Positions 1 to 10,800 of a stretch of DNA of 64,000 nucleotides are shown one piece after another. Numbering within the stretch: position 1 is the stretch's first letter; every line of letters starts with the position of its first letter. The stretch covers positions 26,930,501 to 26,994,500 of the forward strand of contig OY821786.1 in NCBI GenBank assembly GCA_963682175.1. Reading direction: 5' to 3'. The notes under the pieces are model-generated. The model was not told where the DNA came from. It saw only the letters and a program-made list of their open reading frames with translations, and made no database searches. This DNA comes from Triglochin maritima. Its lineage: Eukaryota > Streptophyta > Magnoliopsida > Alismatales > Juncaginaceae. A program made the position numbers and the translations under genes.

Positions 1-151
1 ATAGAAATTACGGGAAAAGAGGCAACAAAGGTTACCTATGCAATGCTCAGTCGGGTTCACCGCCCACTCTCGAAATTTCAGTAGCTTCACGCGTCCAGCC
101 AGAGATGAGTCGCGTCCCAGAAAAGTTTGAAGCCCAGAAGCTCCAAGTGTA

Positions 152-198
152 CGGCGGATTCGCCGCAAATTGCTCTATAGGTGCGGCGATGTCGCCGC
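152..198 (-). promoter_or_regulatory. Leader palindrome pair, family 1
   Basis: Two palindromes of the GCGGCG(N)CGCCGC type are centred at about 158.5 and 190.5, 32 bp apart. They sit about 135-180 bases downstream of the primer site. The same pair with the same spacing is in the leader of element E (44121-44169). The role is unknown; a protein-binding site or an RNA stem-loop or dimer signal are both possible. Confidence 0.6.
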
Positions 199-332
199 TC
201 GTTTAGCTCAGAATGTGCTCGGATTTCGCCGTGCACTCTGTTGTCTCCTGAAACACAAATCCAAATAGTTAGATCGCGCACAAGATAAACAGGATAGAAT
301 CGAAATCAACAAAAAACAAAATCTGCGTCGCC

Positions 333-350
333 TCCCCGGCAACGGCGCCA
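333..350 (-). other. Primer binding site, tRNA-Asp type
   Basis: The minus strand reads TGGCGCCGTTGCCGGGGA six bases after the LTR end. This is complementary to the 3' end of plant tRNA-Asp, the primer used by Athila-type elements. The same site occurs at 43966-43983 and 49635-49652. Confidence 0.9.
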
Positions 351-356
351 AAAACT

Positions 357-1556
357 TGATGAGAATTAAATTTATACCGCAAGTGCACGGCGTCAATGAA
401 GACGTGGCAAGTACGGGTCGAACACAAGGAGGGAGAGATCTGTTATTAGTGTGATTTCGATTGGGGGAAAGAAGGAGAGAAGAATAAATTGGGTTTTTGA
501 GATTTTTGGTTTTTATTATCTAAGGCAAGAAACAAGAACAAATAAAACTAAAACAAGAACAAAGAGGTGAATTCCGTTGGGTGGTGGTTTAGATTTAGGG
601 TTTAGATTAGAGAATTCAAAAACTTATAATAAATCATGTTAGTTATGAAGCATTACATGATAAATGATTTAACATAAACTCAAGTAATCAAAATATACTA
701 ATCACGAAATTAAAATAATAACATTTATTCATCTTCTCTTCACCCTAAATCCGTCACCTCCACCCTTTGGAAAGAGTTAGAAACTCATGGATGGGAGGAA
801 GGAGAAGGGGTCCTAGAGGAATTACAAAAGAAAATTAAAAACAAACAAGAAATAAAAGACAGAATTTTATTACTAAAACTAAGGAACAAAAATAAGAACA
901 ACCACCAAGGACCCTTTTAACATCGTTCTCGGGTCTATTTATAGTTGCTACAAGGGACCTAAGTATAACATTGGAAAGTACACGTGTCCAGACACGACTG
1001 GACAAAATTTGGAGACGCGGATCGACTCTGGGGTGGCGGAATCGCCGCATGTCAAGTGTAATGTGCGGCTAAAACGCCGCATATCTTGCTCTGATTAGGT
1101 CCGGATTTTTGCTGTGTGTTTATGGTATGATTTGATCCTCCTTTGCACGTCTGGATGATTTCTTTCCATTCTTTTGAGCTCCGAATTATTTCCTTCATAT
1201 ATTTGGAGATCCACATTGATTTTTCTTTAGATTTTCTCCATAATAATAAAAGATACTCGTGATTTGCAATTAGGTCCTTGGCTTCTTGCAATTATGTCCC
1301 TGGCTACTTTTGTGCTTAAGTCCTTGTTCTTTTCGTAATTAGATCTTGGATGCTTTTATGCTTGGATACATTTCCATTTGAAACCCGATAATCTTGAGCT
1401 TGGTCTTTATGATAGAAATGAGTCTTTTGCACGCGTTTACACTCGGGATGTAGGTAATTTGCATTCATGTCCCAATATTCACATACCTTAGTAGCATTTA
1501 TTGATATAAAATTAATCTAAATGAAAGACATATGATGCAATGTATGCAATGCATCA
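357..1556 (-). repeat. Family 1 LTR (5' LTR of element A)
   Basis: On the minus strand this 1200 bp block begins TGATGCATTGCATACATTGC and ends in TTCTCATCA, giving TGATG/CATCA terminal inverted repeats. It matches the LTR at 56559-57787 in the same order. It contains a TATA box, two GC-rich palindromes upstream of it, and the GCACTTGCGG block near the 3' end that is shared with family 2 LTRs. Confidence 0.85.
936..1081 (-). promoter_or_regulatory. U3 palindrome pair and TATA box of the family 1 LTR
   Basis: The minus strand carries TATAAATA at 936-943. About 100-140 bp upstream of it are two GC-rich palindromes (about 1034-1049 and 1064-1081), with centres about 31 bp apart. The arrangement matches 57051-57196 in element E. 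Confidence 0.6.
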
Positions 1557-2274
1557 ATATGCAGCGGAATTTAAAACAAACAAGCAAGTGAAGGGAGAAT
1601 AATGCAAACCACAATGGACACGGGGGATTTTATAGAGGTTTGGCACCCTACCCGGGTCCTAGTCCTCTCTTGCAAGCTCCGCTCGGATCACCGAGTTCCG
1701 CTCACGACTTCACTAACCACTCCCCGTTCCGGGGCGGGAGAGAATGCATTTTACAAAACAAGCTCCGCAAACACCCTCGCGAGCTTGACTTTCTTCTCTC
1801 ACAATCCGAGAGGAATGCTTCGGGCTTTCACCGAAACCTTTACTTCACTTTGACAGCAACAAACTTGAGTGGAACACACTCTCTAAACTTGAGCACACTT
1901 GAATGAGATTGGATTTGTGATTAAAGTGTGGAAGGTTTGAGGCTTTGAGTGTGTTAGGTTTCTCTCTAATGTATTGGACAAGTAGTGGTAGGAGAGTTGT
2001 GTTAAAATGTGTCTTACAACTTTATTTATAAGCTTTAGAGAGAATAGAGCTGTTGGGATTGATTGGGTGTGAGTTGATGTGTGATACAAAAAACAGAAAA
2101 ACGCAGGACCCAATTCTGTTAGAAATCGGTCGACCGAAACGGGACGCACGGTCGACCGTCTCGCAGTTTTGAACTAAGTTCGATCGACCGATTAGGAAAC
2201 TGTCGACCGCCCAACGCTACGACTTAGGTACACTTAAGTGATCGGTCGAACTCCACAAAGGAATCGGTCGACCG
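1557..2274 (-). repeat. Truncated 3' LTR of the copia remnant
   Basis: This copy is collinear with 3064-3778 and carries the same AATGCAAACCACAATGGACA block and GGTCGACC palindromes. It lacks the LTR's 5' part, since gag sequence begins directly at about 2275. Its 3' part is split off by element A at 1557. Short open frames here are accidental. Confidence 0.8.
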
Positions 2275-2934
2275 TGCGTACGCCATGTTTGCATGTAATG
2301 ACAAGAAGGGTTTGTTCCTTGAAGCTTCATTCTCCTTTCGATGGTTGATTTGGAGTTCATACGCCATCAAGTATCCAATTAGTTCCTCCATCTTGAGTTG
2401 GGAAAGATCGTGTGCTTCCTCAATTGTCACCACCTTATCTTCCCAATCGTGGCTTAACGACCGGAGGAATTTCCTTGTCATCTCTCCTTCATTTAATCTT
2501 CTTCCAAGAACCAAAAGAGAGTTAGTGATATCGGTGAAGCGAGTGTTCATTTCGCTTATGTTTTCACCGATTTGCATAGAAAAAATCTCATATTTATGCA
2601 TGAGGAGACTAATGCGGGTTTCCTTAGTTTTGTTATCCCCCTTATGATGCATTTGCAATCTATGCCATATTTCATATGCACTTATGCAACCCCTAATCTT
2701 ATTATATTCACCCTCGTTAAGGCCACAATACAAGATGTTCATGATTTTCGAATTCATTTCGATTTCTTTCATTTTGGGTCTTGTAAGTGAATCTAATTCA
2801 TCTTCATTTGGGGGTGTGTCATTTGAAATTAGGAATATTTTCATCCTATTCTTCCAATAATCATAATTTGACCCATTTAGCAAAAGAGGTCGAGTTGTGC
2901 ATAATCCCTCTACATGATTAGATGTGCTAGCCAT
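2275..2934 (-). pseudogene. Copia Gag fragment (UBN2-type)
   Basis: The open frame starts at ATG 2934 (MASTSNHVEG) and reads through residues typical of copia Gag: GSNYDYWKNRMKIFL near the N terminus, then EIWHRLQMHHKG, and FTDITNSLLVLGRR further in. Gag would form the cytoplasmic virus-like particle. The frame is open but loses its C-terminal part at about 2275, where it runs straight into LTR sequence. No zinc knuckle is left. The upstream residues back to 2985 come from the primer site, not from a start codon. It is a clear copia Gag remnant and cannot be functional alone. Confidence 0.8.
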
Positions 2935-2971
2935 GCTAAAAATACGATTAAGTAATGAATTTAGCTCACAA

Positions 2972-2984
2972 GGCTCTGATACCA
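2972..2984 (-). other. Copia primer binding site, initiator tRNA-Met
   Basis: The minus strand reads TGGTATCAGAGCC two bases after the LTR end (CCAACA). This is the standard copia primer site and fixes both the orientation and the inner edge of the 5' LTR at 2987. Confidence 0.9.
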
Positions 2985-2986
2985 AA

Positions 2987-4260
2987 TGTTGGATCGTGTG
3001 GGTTATGGGTCCACAATACTAATCACAATTTTACACTAATTACCTACTTGTTTAAACAATCAAAGATATGCAGCGGAATTTAAAACAAACAAGCAAGTGA
3101 AGGGAGAATAATGCAAACCACAATGGACACGGGGGATTTTTATAGAGGTTCGGCACCCCACCCGGGTCCTAGTCCTCTCTTGCAAGCTCCGCTCGGATCA
3201 CCGAGCTCCGCTCACGACTTCACTAACCACTCCCCGTTCCGGGCCGGGAGAGAACGCCTTTTACAAAACAAGCTCCGCAAATACCCTCGCGAGCTTGACT
3301 TTCTTCTCTCACAATCCGAGAGGAATGCTTCGGGCTTTCACTGAAACCTTTACTTCACTTTGACAACAACAAACTTGAGTGGAACACACTCTCTAAACTT
3401 GAGCACACTTGAATGAGATTGGATTTGTGATTAAAGTGTGGATGTTTTGAGGCTTTGAGTGTGTTGGGTTTCTCTCTAATGTATTGGACAAGTAGTGGTA
3501 GGAGAGTTATGTTAAAATGTGTTTTACAACTCTATTTATAAGCTTTAGAGAGAATAGAGTTGTTGGGATTGATTGGGTGTGAGTTGATGTGTGATACCCA
3601 AAATAGAAAAACGCAGGACCCAATTCTGTTAGAAATCGGTCGACCGAAACGGGTCGACTGTCTGGCAGTTTTGAACTAAGTTCGGTCGACCGGTTAGGAA
3701 ACGGTCGACCGCCCAACGCTACGACTTAGGTACACTTAAGTGATCGGTCGAACTCCACAAAGGAATCGGTCGACCGATTTGTACCAGCCACTTTGGGGTT
3801 GACAAACAATGATGTATTCGGTCGACCGAAACAAGGTCTAGCGGTCGACCATTTTTCAACAGGAGATATGGGTTTGTCAAGAGACAGACATTCGGTCGAC
3901 CGATCATGGTCCTCGGTCGACTGATACATGAAATGTATTTGGGTTATTTTTGGTTTAATACGAATACGGCTGTTGGGTATATACGACAAAACTAGCGGTC
4001 GGAAAAATAAGTTCAGGCGGTCGACCGAAACCGGACAGTGAGAACACAAACAGGATACTTGATCACTCGGTCGACCGAACGGCATGTTCCGGTCGACCGA
4101 ATGTGGGCAGACAGTTAGGGTTCATGTTTAGTGTTTTCCGGTCTAAGTTTGGGTGATCTATTGAAGTCCAAATTATGATAATCGTTGACTTTTTAGCATT
4201 AATCTTTATTTAGTTTTGATGATTAAGTAAACTAATCTTAATCTATATTTAATCAATCAA
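2987..4260 (-). repeat. 5' LTR of the copia remnant, with GGTCGACC palindrome field
   Basis: The inner edge is fixed by the primer site. The minus strand has TATAAATA at 3533-3540, and upstream of it, from 3637 to 4099, about a dozen copies of CGGTCGACCG or close variants. They form pairs with centres mostly 21-23 bp apart, plus one pair 19 bp apart at 3687/3706. One pair, 3641/3655, is shortened by a small deletion compared with 2131/2153. The far border is not determined. Confidence 0.7.
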
Positions 4261-4337
4261 CCTAGACAATCAAAGTAAGCAAACATGAATACATGCATTG
4301 CATATATATTCGTGTATTTGCGATATTCTTAATAGGT

Positions 4338-5707
4338 TGATGAAGAATCAAGCTAAGGAGCTTTGGGACAAGAAGATAAAGACTCAAGACATGTAATCAA
4401 GCTTTGGACCAATATGTAATTTAGTATAATTTGAGTCCTAAGGATTAATGTAAACTAGAGCACATTAGGATTCTGTCCCGTATCCCCACGGTTAACCGAA
4501 CCCCTCTCGGTAAACCGAATCATGTAGAGTTCGGTCCACCGAACACCTTGCGGTCAACCGTGTAGAATCTTTTAGGTGTTCCCTGGAATAACCACCTCGG
4601 TATACCGAACCACCTTTGGTAGACCGAATTAGCCTGGACCGGTTTTGGACTTTGCTCCAACGGTCGTATTTAAATCTTGACCTAAAGCCCAATTGACTTA
4701 TCCATATTCGGTACACCGAACTTCATTTGGTCGACCGAATCATATTGCTTTAGGAGTCCAACGGCTATTTAACTTGACCGTTATTGGTAAAACAATTTCC
4801 CACGCATTGTCAGCGCAAAACCCGCGCTAACTTCGGTATACCGAAGTGTAGACGGTCAACCGAACCTAGCTTTAACAGAACCCTACCTATCTTACTGTCC
4901 AGTTTGGAACGGTTAACCGAATAGGTTTCGGTAAACCGAATTGTATTAGGGTTGCTAGTTAGAAAGCTACTGGAGTTGAGTGAGCGGTTAACTGAATAGG
5001 ATTCGCTAAACCGAAATGACCATCTTCGGTAATCCGTTGGGTTAACGGTCTACCGAGGAGCGTGCAAATTCTGCCCGAACTTTTGTCACATCATCACATT
5101 TCATGGGTCAACTTTCTCACCCACTCCCCAACGACTCTAAGAGCTTTGAAGGATATATAAGGACCTCATTAGAAGCACAACACAAGCACTACACTCTCCA
5201 AACATCAAGTATCCTTGTGCTATCTTTCCCAAACCTTCAAAGCTCAAATCCTATACACTCAAGCCAAAACTTCACCACTTGTATTCCTAGATCCATATCA
5301 TAATCCAAGTGTGCTCAAAGTTAGAGTGTCATTAGCAAGAAGTGTGATTCATTCTTTCATCCAAATAACAAGAGTTGTAATAGCTTCGAGGAAGCTCCCT
5401 CTCGGGTTGTGAGAGGAGACACGGGCGAGGCGAAGGTGTTCGCGAGGCTCGTTGTTTGTAAAGGCATTAATCTCGGCCCGATAACGGAGATCGGATAGTG
5501 GAAACCACAAGCGAGGCTCGAGGGACGAGCGGGGCTTGTGAGTGAGGACTAGGACCCGGGGAGGGTGTCGAACCTCGTTAAACGTGGTTTGCAAGTTCTC
5601 TAACTCTCATCTAACCCTTGCATGATTAGTTGTTAGTTTCGTAATTAAGTTTTAATTCCGCACTTTAGTTAATTACGATCACTAGAGGACCACATACGAT
5701 CCCCACA
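4338..5707 (+). repeat. Solo copia-type LTR (plus strand)
   Basis: The block from 5349 to 5707 is a diverged relative, in opposite orientation, of the copia LTR at 2987-3345. It shares the GACCCGGG block and the direct-repeat-rich GC segment, and ends in GATCCCCACA. No primer site or internal region follows. TATATAA lies at 5154-5160, preceded by the palindrome array at 4489-5055. The start at TGATGAAGAATC (4338) is a guess from LTR-like TG and spacing. A target duplication was not identified. Confidence 0.6.
4489..5160 (+). promoter_or_regulatory. Eight paired CGGTNNACCG palindromes upstream of a TATA box
   Basis: Sixteen copies of CGGTNNACCG (often TTCGGTNNACCGAA) occur at 4489, 4508, 4532, 4551, 4598, 4617, 4709, 4728, 4834, 4853, 4910, 4929, 4985, 5004, 5027 and 5046 (start positions). 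They fall into eight consecutive pairs, and every pair is offset by exactly 19 bp. The distances between pairs vary from 42 to 125 bp. The half-sites are conserved while the central two bases vary (TA, AA, CC, CA, TA, AC, CG, CT). The TATA box is at 5154-5160. Confidence 0.8.
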
Positions 5708-6312
5708 ATTTCATGTGTGACTTCTATAAGGAACCTAACGTGTGTTTAAGTTGATTTTAGCTCAAGTATGCTCAATTTACAGATGTTCCTAAGACTCAAA
5801 GAAAATACAAAATACATGTGTTCAAAATATCTTAATTACACGTCTTGACTTGATTTTCCTTTCTTCCTTGAATCTTGATCACGTGTATATGTTAGCAAAA
5901 AGCAATATATATGCAATGCAATATGTGTGCTACTCTACATGATTATTTAAATCATCAAAACATAGATTAAGACCAAAAAGACAACTTGGAACGAGAAATC
6001 CTTCCAAAAGAAATGACATGTTCACGCACATAAGCAGTCATGGTTCACGGTTACACCTCCTACAAGATTCAACCTTTAAAAAGAGCACGTCATTATACCT
6101 GTAATATAAGCAGTCATTGTCCACAGATACAAATTAACAATAATATAAAATCTCCTTTCTAAATAGAATTTAGGCTTTGACTTAAGGTCAAAAAGAAGAA
6201 GAAAAAACCCATCAAGTTGAAGCAATGATATGATGCCGAAAAACGATGTACATTGATCTGTTAAAGTTAGATGATAATGTGATTACCCACTCAAATTGTT
6301 CGCACCCTTCAG
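5708..6312. other. Intergenic, no gene seen
   Basis: AT-rich sequence between the solo LTR and the stop codon of the zinc-finger gene. The part nearest 6312 presumably holds that gene's 3' UTR on the minus strand. No coding frame or repeat was recognised. Confidence 0.5.
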
Positions 6313-7812
6313 TTAGACTTTGTTGATGGCTTCAGGCAACCCAATACATTCAGCAGCGGAAACAACACCTTCAAGAACAGAAACAGCATTCACAGCAGCT
6401 GAAGGAACCCGTCCAATGCCTAAACTAGCATTGGGATATGTTGGTATTTGTGATGCCATCATATTGACGCTGGTTAGAGAATATGGTGCAATGCCTTGGG
6501 CCTGAGCCTTGAAAACTGGAGCCTGATGGCACACAGCTTGCCCTGATTGCTGTGGCAACTCGGGAGCTCTATATCCAATTTGGTGGTGAGAAACCATGTG
6601 TGAATATTGGCCAGCTTGTTGATATCCATAAGCTTCCGGTCCATAACCATAACTCCCATAAGATTCCATGGCATGACCATGATATCCATGATGGTTACCG
6701 AACTGTTCAGTGGCTGGCTTAGCAGTGTAGCCTTGAAACCCATGATTGTGACCAAACTGTTCAGTGGTTGACTGAGCCTCGTAGCCATGATAGAGTGGAA
6801 GTGTGCCTCCTGGAGTGTACGGAGGCATTTGGCTTTGAGGCATGTGAGTGCTAGCAGGAGGAACATATGGAACTTTTTGGCCACGTACACGTTTGGCTTT
6901 AGCAGCGTGTTTTTTACCAGCTAGATGGCGTTCGAAGACGGCAGGGGTATCACAAAAGATGTTGCAGATGCTACAAACACAAGATTGATCCTTTGGTCGG
7001 TCCGGCTTACCTTGTTGGTTTCTTGCCTTTTTACAAACACCATTGGACTTTCCTGCTGCTTTTCGCTTGGATGGATGCAATGGGCGTGAGTGCTGGTGCG
7101 ATTTCTCCACTTTCGGCTCAGATATAATCTTTTTGCCCAGAGCCGGTTCTACATTTCCAGCATCAGATGATTCAACTGTGCTTGGAATCTTCTTATCCAA
7201 TTCTGAATTTGAGTTTGCTATTGCATTCTGATTCTTAAAGTATGATTGTTGCCCATTGTTTTTTGCTCCTTGCTCAGCCTGGTTTGGATCAACACTGTTG
7301 GTAGCCTTTTCTGCCTGTTTACTGGCTCCACTTGACTGGGGTTCTGACATAGATTTGGTTGGATCAATTGTCTGTTCAAGTGTCTCAACTCCACCTTTCG
7401 CTTCCATTTCAGCAAGCATCTTTTGTCGAGCTTGCATTTCCTCATATCTCTTTGCGGTTTTTTTGTGACGCTTTCCATTCTTGTGCTGCTCAAGAATTTC
7501 TAAACTGTTACAGTCAACCCTGCATAAATCACACCAAGCAACTGGCAAAAGTGCAGCGTGAGTTTGTGTAGGTGCAGTTGCAGAAGCTGTTGGTTCTTTC
7601 TCTGTGGTGGTTGCAGAGTTGTGGGGTCTTGAGCCAGAAGCAGGTCGGTTATTTCGTTTTCCTCTGCCCCTACCAGTACGTTCTCCACGACCCCTGCCAC
7701 GAGAAGTGGAAGGTCCAGTATTTTGACTGAAGTGATCAGACTTCCCTTTGCCTCGACCGCCTCCTCTTGATGACAAAGCTCCTCTTCCCCCATCACCTTT
7801 GTACATACGACC
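6313..7812 (-). CDS. U1-type (matrin-like) zinc-finger, RG-rich protein, main exon (exon 2)
   Basis: This exon encodes 499 residues to the stop. It opens after a TTCCTGTAG acceptor (AG at 7814-7813). In exon-2 numbering from MYKGDG it has an RG/GR-rich stretch (residues 7-50). A first U1-type finger follows, C92-x2-C95-x12-H108-x5-H114 (WCDLCRVDCN...HKNGKRH). Next are a Lys-rich linker with KPSKRK-like basic patches and a second finger of identical spacing, C278-x2-C281-x12-H294-x5-H300. The tail (about 340-420) is rich in Tyr, Gly, Gln and His, with repeated EQFG(N/H)HHGY-like units. Fingers of this spacing are known from ZFR/JAZ/U1C-type proteins that bind double-stranded RNA or act in RNA processing, so a nuclear RNA-binding role is inferred. 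The frame is uninterrupted, unlike every other long frame nearby. It could start at 7806 if exon 1 were not used. Confidence 0.88.
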   Translation of the reverse strand, partial: GRMYKGDGGRGALSSRGGGRGKGKSDHFSQNTGPSTSRGRGRGERTGRGRGKRNNRPASGSRPHNSATTTEKEPTASATAPTQTHAALLPVAWCDLCRVDCNSLEILEQHKNGKRHKKTAKRYEEMQARQKMLAEMEAKGGVETLEQTIDPTKSMSEPQSSGASKQAEKATNSVDPNQAEQGAKNNGQQSYFKNQNAIANSNSELDKKIPSTVESSDAGNVEPALGKKIISEPKVEKSHQHSRPLHPSKRKAAGKSNGVCKKARNQQGKPDRPKDQSCVCSICNIFCDTPAVFERHLAGKKHAAKAKRVRGQKVPYVPPASTHMPQSQMPPYTPGGTLPLYHGYEAQSTTEQFGHNHGFQGYTAKPATEQFGNHHGYHGHAMESYGSYGYGPEAYGYQQAGQYSHMVSHHQIGYRAPELPQQSGQAVCHQAPVFKAQAQGIAPYSLTSVNMMASQIPTYPNASLGIGRVPSAAVNAVSVLEGVVSAAECIGLPEAINKV

Positions 7813-10800
7813 CTACAGGAACTCAGGTTTTAGAAAGCAAAACCTGGGAACACTGAAAGCGCAAATTAGAATCGAGTAGCGATTGAGTTTTTTTCTGGAA
7901 GAGATCATGAATGAAGATGACAAAATTACTAAACGATTTCAAGGGTTTTGACTAATATAGTAGAAAAACCTAGATTTCAACTCCTAGTGACTGAAATCAA
8001 ACTCGGCAGCATGATTACACATAAATGTGCAACTGCAATGCATTCTTTTTTTCACTTATGTTAGAACAAAATTCATAAGCACAATGCCTCCCTCCAGAGA
8101 AATATGTGCCTCCAGCCAATCTACCATGCAAAAGAAAAGTGAAAACAATAATGCGATCTATGTTGGTTTGTCGCCACCAACTTTTACCTCAAAATCCTGA
8201 AGTCCTACCCGGAATGGGGGGACAGGGGCCTCGGGAAGTCGGGGGCCTTAACCCTGTGATAACAGAGAGACTGTTCCTGAGTATCCCTTGACCCAAAATC
8301 TAATTGTCTTCCATAGAAGAATAAATAAGAAGTGAATTCACATTATTCACGCTTGTTCGAACTTAAATAACTCATACATAGAGGAAGCCCAGAAACAGTA
8401 TATTTGGTATATAAGTCATGTTGGTAAACTACTCATATCAGTTACAAACACTGTGAACCCAGAAGACAAGAAACATAACTCATCAACTAAAAGAAAAAAA
8501 TGGAATTAGAACAAAGATAACACTAGGATACAAAAAAATGAGTTCATTAGGAAACCATCAGATTATAGCTACAGTAGTTAATAATCAGCAGCAAAATTGA
8601 GATTAATTGCTAAATACCGAGACTTAAAAACAAGAAAGAAGCCACCAGAAGAAAAGACAAACTCAGCCTACAATTGATCATCTTGCCGAAAGGTAACATG
8701 GGTCAAAGTTGAATTTAGATTGGAATGGTTTGATCATCTTAAACCCCAGAGAGTAGGCAACCTTAATTTTGTTACATATGTCTAATGTAACTTTGAATAA
8801 GGCACAAAAATGCCTTCGTCGACAGTAATTTCGGGTCCTACTCAAACTTATCATGTTTGCTTACCTAAAAGATTTATGAACACTATTAATCTCTCACATG
8901 ACTAAAGCACCTGAGGTGATTCACTCTTGCTCAATTGAAGGAACTTATTCTGCCCCTTTCGGTACTACATTCTGCCTTTCCCCCACAAGCCCACGGAACA
9001 CAGGTTTTTTCTTGAAATGTTTATGATTGGTTTATCACGTAAAGTATTATATATTTCATGCATCAATCTCAAAGCTGGAATTGCTAGAAGGAAATTTCAA
9101 GAAGAGATCAACCACAACAGAAGGTAGTAACAAATCACCTGTCAATGAAAAATCAGTTCAAATTTATAACCTGTGCGAGTGTTAAACCACTCAAAAGAAA
9201 ATCATCAATTCGGAAAAAGAACAGCAACAAGTCCGGCAAGCAACTCCGAATATAACTGAGAGGTAACTTAACATACTACATTTTATATTGATAAAAGACC
9301 ACAAATTGTGAATGGCATGTTGAAAAGCTGAGGTTACAAGATGGTAGAAGATGCAGAGTTCATCACAACTCTCACTTGCATTATAATTCAATACTCAAAT
9401 ACTGACTTAGATCCCAAAGCACTACAATCCTTCCTTCATATAATATATTAACGCATGTGATGGTAAGTATTCCTCAAGTGGTTATGTGCAATTAAACAAA
9501 ACAACCTCAAGGACCTTTCAATCATCATATATAGAAAATGATTCAGTCATGCAGCATTGCAGTGGGTTTTTCCATTTTCTACCAGTACAAAAACGTTTTA
9601 CACTTGCATGCTAGTGTCAAACTTCATTTCTGATACTGATAGTTTTCGAGTTAATCATATTAAAAATATTAAGTTACTGTGAGACTTACCTTATGTGGGT
9701 ATGAAGCAGTTTCATGAAACCCAACTGCAAGTGAGCAGACATGGAAAATCACTTAACTGAAGTAAAAAGCTTTGAGACAACAAACTGCCAAAAAGAAGCA
9801 TAAGAATAAAAGTCAGGTTGCGTTCAGAGACTCTAGAAAGTGACTTGCACACCCACTAGCTGATTGCTTTTGGTTGTTTTGGAATAGGACCCTACTAACT
9901 GATGATCTTCAAAAATGGCTGACAGGATTCACAAGTTAATGATATATAAAACATTACCAATGATTTATAAGAACAATGAAGATCATCAGTTCCTTCTCCT
10001 GATTGGAATATTTAATTAGCCAGTCCTCTGCAATGTCCAAAGGCTACATGCTCAGAATGGAACTTAGGCAAATAGACTTCTTTAACCAAGTCTGAAATCA
10101 AGATCTCAACCAAAAATGAGTGATCAAATTGATTTGTCAGTATAACCAATTTGTGCACATTCCCAAAGAAAGGGATGTCAATGAGATCAACTTCAGGCAG
10201 GGTATTTTTATTCCTAAGCTGAACCATGGCTTTTGAACATCGTGTACGTGATAATAGGTGGTCACTCCACAAACGGGTGTGCTGCACCTTTATCTCAAAG
10301 TTCTTAAGCTACTTAACTTAATGTGTCGCAGCAAAAAGATCCAGTTGAAGCAAAAAAAAACTAACCCATTGTTTCATGAAGCATCCTTAATGTTTGAATG
10401 TTTAGAGATATTGACTGCTGTCATGCATAGATTTTTCCTGAGTCCTCAGCAGCTAGTCACTTCACAACCTAATTACCCACAATAGGAAAAGCTGACTATG
10501 TTTAACAGGACTATCCCGTGTAAAGTGGGACAGCATGACAAAGAATGTAACAATATAGAATTTAAGAATAATATGCTGGTAGAGTCTAACAGAAGAGAAA
10601 ACTGAAAGTCCACTGAGATGCTTAATGGCTGGACAACCTTTATATCACGATCACATGGAGAAGAGTCTACATATTAGTGCTGAATGAAAAATTTAGAACA
10701 TGAACATTGTATTTTATTAGATGTTGAGGTAGAAAAACAAATACAATCAGAAAAAGTAGAATGCAAAGCATCTAATTTTCACCATAGCTCCATATATTAA

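Larger units (their letters stand above)
1..1556 (-). mobile_element. Athila-like Ty3/gypsy element A (family 1), 5' LTR plus leader, cut by window edge
   Basis: The element reads on the minus strand. Its 5' LTR (357-1556) is followed by a primer binding site (333-350) and then a leader running off the window at position 1. The LTR and leader match element E at 43612-44280 and 56559-57787 over long stretches, including the leader palindromes. No gag is reached inside the window. The outer LTR end lies within the LTR of the copia remnant at 1557 onward. Comparison with the second copia LTR copy (3056-3070) shows the interrupted host sequence runs CAAAG-ATATG-CAGCGG, so ATATG (1557-1561) is the predicted 5 bp target duplication, with its partner outside the window. 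Confidence 0.85.
1557..4260 (-). mobile_element. Ty1/copia remnant with truncated gag between two LTR pieces
   Basis: Two direct copies of one sequence (1557-2274 and about 3064-3778) flank a short gag remnant, with an initiator-tRNA-Met primer site at 2972-2984 directly beside the right copy. The order on the minus strand is therefore 5' LTR (2987 onward), PBS, gag, and a truncated 3' LTR. Everything between the middle of gag and the middle of the 3' LTR is missing, including protease, integrase and reverse transcriptase. The left LTR is further cut by insertion of element A. The right-hand border of the 5' LTR, given here as about 4260, is uncertain. Confidence 0.75.

Noticed and set aside
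333..350. tRNA gene
   Set aside because: The match to tRNA-Asp is limited to the 18 bases of the primer site; no cloverleaf is present here or at the other primer sites.
1602..1906. Open frames also found at 3111-3344 and 5349-5594
   Set aside because: They are parts of copia LTRs; frames differ between copies and no domain is recognisable.
4489..5055. CRISPR-like regular repeats
   Set aside because: The repeats are 10-14 bp palindromes with unequal distances and no unique spacers of constant length. The setting is a plant LTR, so this is not a CRISPR array.
10012..10287. 91-codon minus-strand frame in the intron of the zinc-finger gene
   Set aside because: No recognisable domain and no support for splice sites joining it to the neighbouring exons; treated as intronic.
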